Below are positions 60,301-64,000 of a stretch of DNA of 64,000 bases, one piece after another. Made by a program: the position numbers and the translations under genes. The stretch covers positions 157,362 through 221,361 of the forward strand of contig NZ_JAPDIR010000006.1 of NCBI RefSeq assembly GCF_029870595.1. The letters are read 5' to 3'. A model generated the notes under the pieces. The model was not told where the DNA came from. It saw only the letters and a list, made by a program, of their open reading frames with translations, and made no database searches. This stretch comes from Sphingomonas sp. CBMAI 2297 (GTDB lineage: Bacteria > Pseudomonadota > Alphaproteobacteria > Sphingomonadales > Sphingomonadaceae). Numbering within the stretch: the first letter of the stretch is position 1; each line of letters starts with the position of its first letter.

Positions 60301-63300
60301 GCCGGTCGAAGGTGCCGCGGGGATGGTGCCCGGCGGCGTCGCGACACCGGTGTTATAGTCGTAATCCTCGGTGACGTAGCCGCCCATCGAGGTCCGGATC
60401 TCGAACACGCGGCCGGCGCTGTCGTAGATATAGTTCTCGCGGCTCTCGTAATAGCTGCCGGGGTAGTAATAGCCCCACTCGTAATCATAATAGCCCGGCG
60501 AATATTCGGTGCGCATCACGGCGATGCGCTGGCCGGCGAGATCGTACAATATGTCCTGCCCGCCACCGGTGCCGTACACCGCCTCGCCGCGGACGATCTG
60601 CCCGCCGCGCAACGTGCCCTTGTCGGTGACGACGCGGTTCATGCTGTCGAAGCGGAACCAATAGTCGTTCGTCGTGGTGTAGGACGAGACATTGCCCTGA
60701 TAGTCGAGCGTCCGATAGGTCGCGGTGGTGCGGCGGACATTGCCGTTCGCGTCATATTCATAGGCGAGGTTCGCCGCGGGCAGCGTCGCCGTGCCCGCCT
60801 CGACAAAGGTCTTCAGGCGGCCGAGCGCGTCATAGGTCGCGGTGGAGTTCTGGAGCGTCGCCGAAGTGGTGTAATAGCTCTCGTCGACCCAATAGCTGTT
60901 GGTGACGTACCCGTAATAGGGGTCGTACTCCTCGTACCAATAGCCCGGCTGGTAATAGCCCGCTTCCTCGACGGTCTGCTCGGTGAGGCGCTGGCCGAGC
61001 TTGTCGTAGCTGTAGGTCGAGACGGTGCGCGCCCAGGTGGAGTTCGCCACCGGATAGGGCGTGCCGAGAATCGTCGAGCCGAGCTGGCCGGTGTTGAGAT
61101 AGGTATAGGTCGTATACACGCCGCCCGTGCCCGACTGGTAGAGCCGGCCGGCGACGTCATAGCTGTAGGACCAGACATGGCCGCCAAGATCGGTCTTGGC
61201 GGTGGTCCGGTTGAAGATGTCCTTGCTCTCGACGAGCGTCCGGCCATTGGCGTGGGTCGTGACCTGGGTCCAGCCGCCGAAGGTGCCGAGCCCGCTGGTC
61301 GAGATGCCGCCGTTCCAGGCATAGGAGAAGCTGGTCAGGTCGCCGCCGAACGCGAGCTGGCTGGTGACCCGGCCGAGCGAGTCATATTCGGTCAGCGCCT
61401 TTTCGGGCGTGTAGCCGATGATCGGCGTGTAATATTCCCAATGGCCCCCGCCGCCATAATAGCCGCCATAGGGATCATAGGGATCCTCGACCCAATAGGC
61501 TTCCTCGGGGCCGTAGACCGGGTTCTGATACAGGTTGTTCCAGGCCTGGATGCGCTGGCCCAGCCCGTCATAGGCGAAATTCTCGACCAGGCCGCCATAA
61601 TGCGCGACGGTCGTGACGCGGCCCATCGCGTCATAGTCCTGGGTCGTCACCCGGCCGATCTGATCGGTGACGCGGCGGACATCGCCATGGATGTCATAGG
61701 CATTGGCGATCTTGCCGCCATCGGCCGCGAAGCTGGTCGCGATCAGCGCCGCGCCCGTGCCATAGCCGGTGCCGGCCAGGAAGGTTCGCGTCGAGAGATT
61801 GCTGTTCGCGTCGCGGCTGCCGATCAGGCGGCCGCTCAGGTCGTAATAATAATATTCGGTCGGGCGGACATATTGCTGGCCGCCATTCTCCAGCGTGATC
61901 CAGACGGCCGGGCTCTCGCTTTTGATCAGCTTGCCCATGGCATTGTAGCTATAGTCGAGCGTGGCGCCGAGCGCGTTGGTCTCGCTCACCACTTCGAGGA
62001 AGGCGTTGTAGGCCCGGCTGGTGACGAACTGGTCGCTCGCCGAGGCGCTGAGCTGCCGCCCCTCCTCCACCACCTGCACCGCCAGGTTGCGCTTGTCGTA
62101 GCTGGTATAGGTGGCGTTGACCGTCGCCAGGCCGACCAGCGACAGCGCGCCGGCGAAGGACTGGCCGGCCAGGCTGGTGCCCGCCGAGGTGATGACGACG
62201 GTCTGGTTGCCGTTGCGATCGTAGCCGAAGAACTTCCACACGCCGTCGCCGGCATTGGTGGCGGTCAGCCGCCCGCCATTGTCATACTGGTTCTCGGTCT
62301 GCCACAGGCCGTTGACGCCGTTCTTCCAGACCTCGCCATAGCCGGTATATTGGGTCTGGCTATAGTCCAGCATCGCATAGCCGCTGCCGTTCCAGGTCGC
62401 GACGCCCTGGAAGACCTTGCGCCCGGCCAGGTCGTAGCGCGTGGCGATCGCATCGGTCACGGCGCCGCCGGCCGCGGTCGTCCGGCTATAGCTCTCCCGC
62501 TTCACCCGGCCGGCCGCGTCATAGGCATAATAGCGCGTGAAGCCCGATGCGTCGGTCATGCTGCCCAGGCGGCCGCCAGCGCCATAGCTGTAGGTCGTGA
62601 CCCGGGTCGGCGCGTTGGTCGCCCCGGACTGGATCGAGCGCGAGAGATTGCCGAGCCCGTCATAGAGATACTGGGTGGTCGGCGAGACCCATTGGCCGTT
62701 GAAGTCGACAAAGCCTGCGCGGGTCTCCACCGCCAGGCGGCCGGCCCCGTCATAGCTGTAGTTGGTCTGGTCTCCGGTCGCCTCGATCTTGCGGACCACC
62801 TGGCCCAGGCCGTTGTAGAGATACTGGATCGTCGCGGTGCCGGTGACCGAGGTCAGCGCGCCGTTGCTCGCGTTGATCGCATAGGCCTCGACCGAGAGCC
62901 GCGATTCCGAAATGCGGTTGCCGTTGCGGTCATAGCCATATTGGGTGACCCGGTCGGTGCCCGCCGTCGCCACCGCCGGCGCCCCGGCGACCGACGCGGT
63001 CCCGGTGAAGCGGGTCGCGTAGCGGCGCTCGCTGGTGACGTTGCTGTCCGGATCATAGGCCCAGTTGGTGAGATAGCCCTGGGCATCCATCTGGCCGGTC
63101 TTGCGGCCGAGCAGGTCGTACCAGCTGAAGGTCTCGCCGCCATTGGGATCGGTGACCTTCTGGAGGTTGCCGTTCGCGTCATAGGCATAATAGGTGACGA
63201 GATCGACGGCGGCATAGCCGCTCGCATAATTGCCCGAGACCACGCCGGCGACCTTGCTCCAGGTCAGGCGATCGAGCGCGTCATAGTTGAAGAAGGTCTC

Positions 63301-64000
63301 GCGATAGCCGCCCGCGGGCGGTGACGGCGGCGCGGTGCCGACGCTGCCCGGCAGCGCGATCGAGCCCGCATAGGCGCGGCTGCTCTTGAGGTTGCCATTG
63401 GCGTCGTAGCTGTAGCTCGAATAGCTGTTCTCGCTCGCCGAGGTCTGGCGGATCTCGACCTTCTTGCGGTTGAGCGCGTCGTAATAGAGCAGGGTCCGCG
63501 CGCCCGAGGCGTCGATCCTCTCCTTGACGTTGCCGCGCGCATCGTAGCGGATCGTCTCGACCGGCGCGACCGTCGTCACCGTCACCAGATCGTCGGCGAT
63601 CACGCCCACGGCATCGCCGCGGCTCTCGATCAGCCGGTCGTTCTTGTCATAGCTGTAGGTGGTGGTGCGGCGATAGGCGAGATTGTCCGCCTCCACCTTC
63701 TTGGTGCGATTGCCGCGCGCATCATATTCGAAGCGGTTGACGACCACCGAGCCGGTGAGGTTGCCGGCCGCGTCATAGGTCGCCATCGGCAGCGTCTCGG
63801 TGAGCAGCTGGCCGAGCTTGTCATAGCTATAGGTGGTCGCGGCGCCGGCGACGGCGCTGTCGGTGGCCGACTTGGCCGTCACCGAGAGGCGGTTGCCGAA
63901 GGCGTCGTAGCTATAGGTCTCGAAGAAGCCCATCGCGTCGGTGGCGCGCGTCGTCCGCCCGAGCTTGTCGTAGAGGAACGACGTGACCGAATCCTCGCCG
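57382..64000 (-). CDS. Giant RHS/YD-repeat toxin with LysM and HxxD nuclease-like tip (5' end outside window)
   Basis: The frame is open to the right edge, so about 2,205 C-terminal residues are visible. Bases ~59.9-64.0 kb encode dozens of YD repeats (YDALGRL-, YDANGN-type), the RHS shell. Then comes a LysM domain (59415-59570: YTVRAGDTLQGIALAMWGDS), a hydrophobic stretch (GVIGMVLLAVVAIAVTVVTA) and a Gly/Ala-rich region with an internal duplication (VSQGIGVATGIQEKFSW and VSQGIGVVTGLQDKFSW). The last ~120 residues carry VDHIIDLQLGG, an HxxD motif like that of Ntox15 DNases (His codon 57535-57537). No canonical DPxGL core end is seen. The immunity gene follows. Confidence 0.9.
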   Translation of the reverse strand, partial: GEDSVTSFLYDKLGRTTRATDAMGFFETYSYDAFGNRLSVTAKSATDSAVAGAATTYSYDKLGQLLTETLPMATYDAAGNLTGSVVVNRFEYDARGNRTKKVEADNLAYRRTTTYSYDKNDRLIESRGDAVGVIADDLVTVTTVAPVETIRYDARGNVKERIDASGARTLLYYDALNRKKVEIRQTSASENSYSSYSYDANGNLKSSRAYAGSIALPGSVGTAPPSPPAGGYRETFFNYDALDRLTWSKVAGVVSGNYASGYAAVDLVTYYAYDANGNLQKVTDPNGGETFSWYDLLGRKTGQMDAQGYLTNWAYDPDSNVTSERRYATRFTGTASVAGAPAVATAGTDRVTQYGYDRNGNRISESRLSVEAYAINASNGALTSVTGTATIQYLYNGLGQVVRKIEATGDQTNYSYDGAGRLAVETRAGFVDFNGQWVSPTTQYLYDGLGNLSRSIQSGATNAPTRVTTYSYGAGGRLGSMTDASGFTRYYAYDAAGRVKRESYSRTTAAGGAVTDAIATRYDLAGRKVFQGVATWNGSGYAMLDYSQTQYTGYGEVWKNGVNGLWQTENQYDNGGRLTATNAGDGVWKFFGYDRNGNQTVVITSAGTSLAGQSFAGALSLVGLATVNATYTSYDKRNLAVQVVEEGRQLSASASDQFVTSRAYNAFLEVVSETNALGATLDYSYNAMGKLIKSESPAVWITLENGGQQYVRPTEYYYYDLSGRLIGSRDANSNLSTRTFLAGTGYGTGAALIATSFAADGGKIANAYDIHGDVRRVTDQIGRVTTQDYDAMGRVTTVAHYGGLVENFAYDGLGQRIQAWNNLYQNPVYGPEEAYWVEDPYDPYGGYYGGGGHWEYYTPIIGYTPEKALTEYDSLGRVTSQLAFGGDLTSFSYAWNGGISTSGLGTFGGWTQVTTHANGRTLVESKDIFNRTTAKTDLGGHVWSYSYDVAGRLYQSGTGGVYTTYTYLNTGQLGSTILGTPYPVANSTWARTVSTYSYDKLGQRLTEQTVEEAGYYQPGYWYEEYDPYYGYVTNSYWVDESYYTTSATLQNSTATYDALGRLKTFVEAGTATLPAANLAYEYDANGNVRRTTATYRTLDYQGNVSSYTTTNDYWFRFDSMNRVVTDKGTLRGGQIVRGEAVYGTGGGQDILYDLAGQRIAVMRTEYSPGYYDYEWGYYYPGSYYESRENYIYDSAGRVFEIRTSMGGYVTEDYDYNTGVATPPGTIPAAPSTGTLRSRFYYDLMGHQTSQTDYEANGSTIAYSRYASYNNKGQITYENSSTKKYDGHTYQSYTYYDYGYGTNYALGAAISVSTINYRDNNNANAPDTLTTNSFAWWDGAVQSQIAHKPNTGQSTTYYTTFYYNGLGQLTSLYVGDARARNVNFKLNGDGQIIRRDEQDYNWSNGDPHEIWYRFNGRQLGYVGNNGTSDVSTVQSIGERQTVSPTTPGAFRNGSSYGTSYADFANSYDPINSYGQGSAAGSYTVRAGDTLQGIALAMWGDSSLWYRIADANGISGATALAEGRTLTLPSGVIKSSYNATGFKPYNPGEAIGDVTPSTPQPQAGGKKNKCGVIGMVLLAVVAIAVTVVTAGAAAAALAPSISSIGAGISAVLGGTLATTAGIGLGGAIAIGAGAAAVGSIVSQGIGVATGIQEKFSWKAVGLAAIGGGVSAGIGGSGIFDGIKSGVIRAGVTSAASSLVSQGIGVVTGLQDKFSWAGVAAAGVGAMASFEAGKLFGAKSFTDIKNAGGAVTTIGDTSIGNHFAHLGQSAAGMVASAATRSAIEGTSFGDNLVAGIPDVIGQALSDLMLRGATMKAPEQPKPVNAVRTAGAEWLANRTPQDLEAYKQYGITFDLTDNGLVVRGDLAAMRERGEAARRGEAVPDDGKPKLRAGPDVPIVNDDDHHQYIKTSLPAWLAKDGVAVANTPGINIDFTGNAAGVTSFWAAFEHSGGATRFMSNGGDTYVYTGGTVEIPGLGIKLSVGADIVPQISPLTTPAGQGGQAGNGDGITVGQVADVAAQVIVPGYGSGKSAWEAYQSGNYWAAAGWGLLAVGEVGLTVATLGSSNLVTTAIRGTRAAAMGVRGAEAARAVAKAEEAIELTVKMKKGWNAEQRAAALEKVNALNGAELRVTPSVRSGTSAASRYRQAGNAIPAGADVDHIIDLQLGGADIISNMRPLDLSVNRSLGAQIGRQLRGVPSGTKVSGIRIVH

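Overview
The window is GC-rich throughout and its gene content points to an alphaproteobacterium of the Sphingomonadaceae type (Sphingomonas or a close relative). The main indicators are many TonB-dependent receptors, FecI/FecR-type signalling cassettes, a KdgD sugar-acid dehydratase with an ACS-family transporter, an autotransporter barrel, and a compact flagellar operon with alphaproteobacterial oddities. The assignment is inferred from gene content; there is no rRNA here.

Layout. 0-2.2 kb: the end of an autotransporter, a strong terminator and a tRNA-Trp. 2.4-13.3 kb: a sugar-acid utilisation region with a TonB-dependent receptor, a divergent MFS transporter plus Tat-exported protein, and an opposing kdgD-lysR-esterase operon. 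A small membrane protein and a DHFR-fold protein lie between them. 13.4-18.8 kb: envelope genes, namely an LptF/G-type permease, a DUF2141 protein, a GT39-like membrane glycosyltransferase, a GT2 glycosyltransferase and a ChbG/HpnK deacetylase. 18.7-27.4 kb: two paralogous ECF sigma / FecR anti-sigma / STN-TonB-receptor cassettes facing each other, with one membrane protein between. 27.5-28.8 kb: a MipA/OmpV outer-membrane protein with an odd upstream open frame.

29.2-33.1 kb holds the most unusual locus. A 215-residue protein has an atypical helical N-terminal half and a C-terminal half made of 13-residue repeats (QVSP-x-NPGN). It is followed, with short gaps or overlaps, by four Fe(II)/2-oxoglutarate-type oxygenases (one divergent, two prolyl-hydroxylase-like, one JmjC/cupin). 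This looks like a repeat substrate with its own set of hydroxylases, either a multi-core RiPP-like pathway or a dedicated protein-hydroxylation system. The locus abuts a broken RHS gene (33.1-34.6 kb).

34.8-35.6 kb: a HAD-IIB phosphatase. 35.7-56.4 kb: a flagellar cluster with fliQ-fliR-flhB-flhA on the plus strand, converging on a 24-gene minus-strand run from flgF down to three TPR or unknown genes. Rod, hook, rings, export apparatus, sigma-28 and part of the switch are here. Flagellin, fliG, motor stator and chemotaxis genes are not. 56.7-64 kb: a polymorphic toxin pair, a Tdi1-like immunity protein and a giant RHS/YD-repeat protein with an internal LysM and a C-terminal HxxD nuclease-like domain, whose N-terminus runs off the window.
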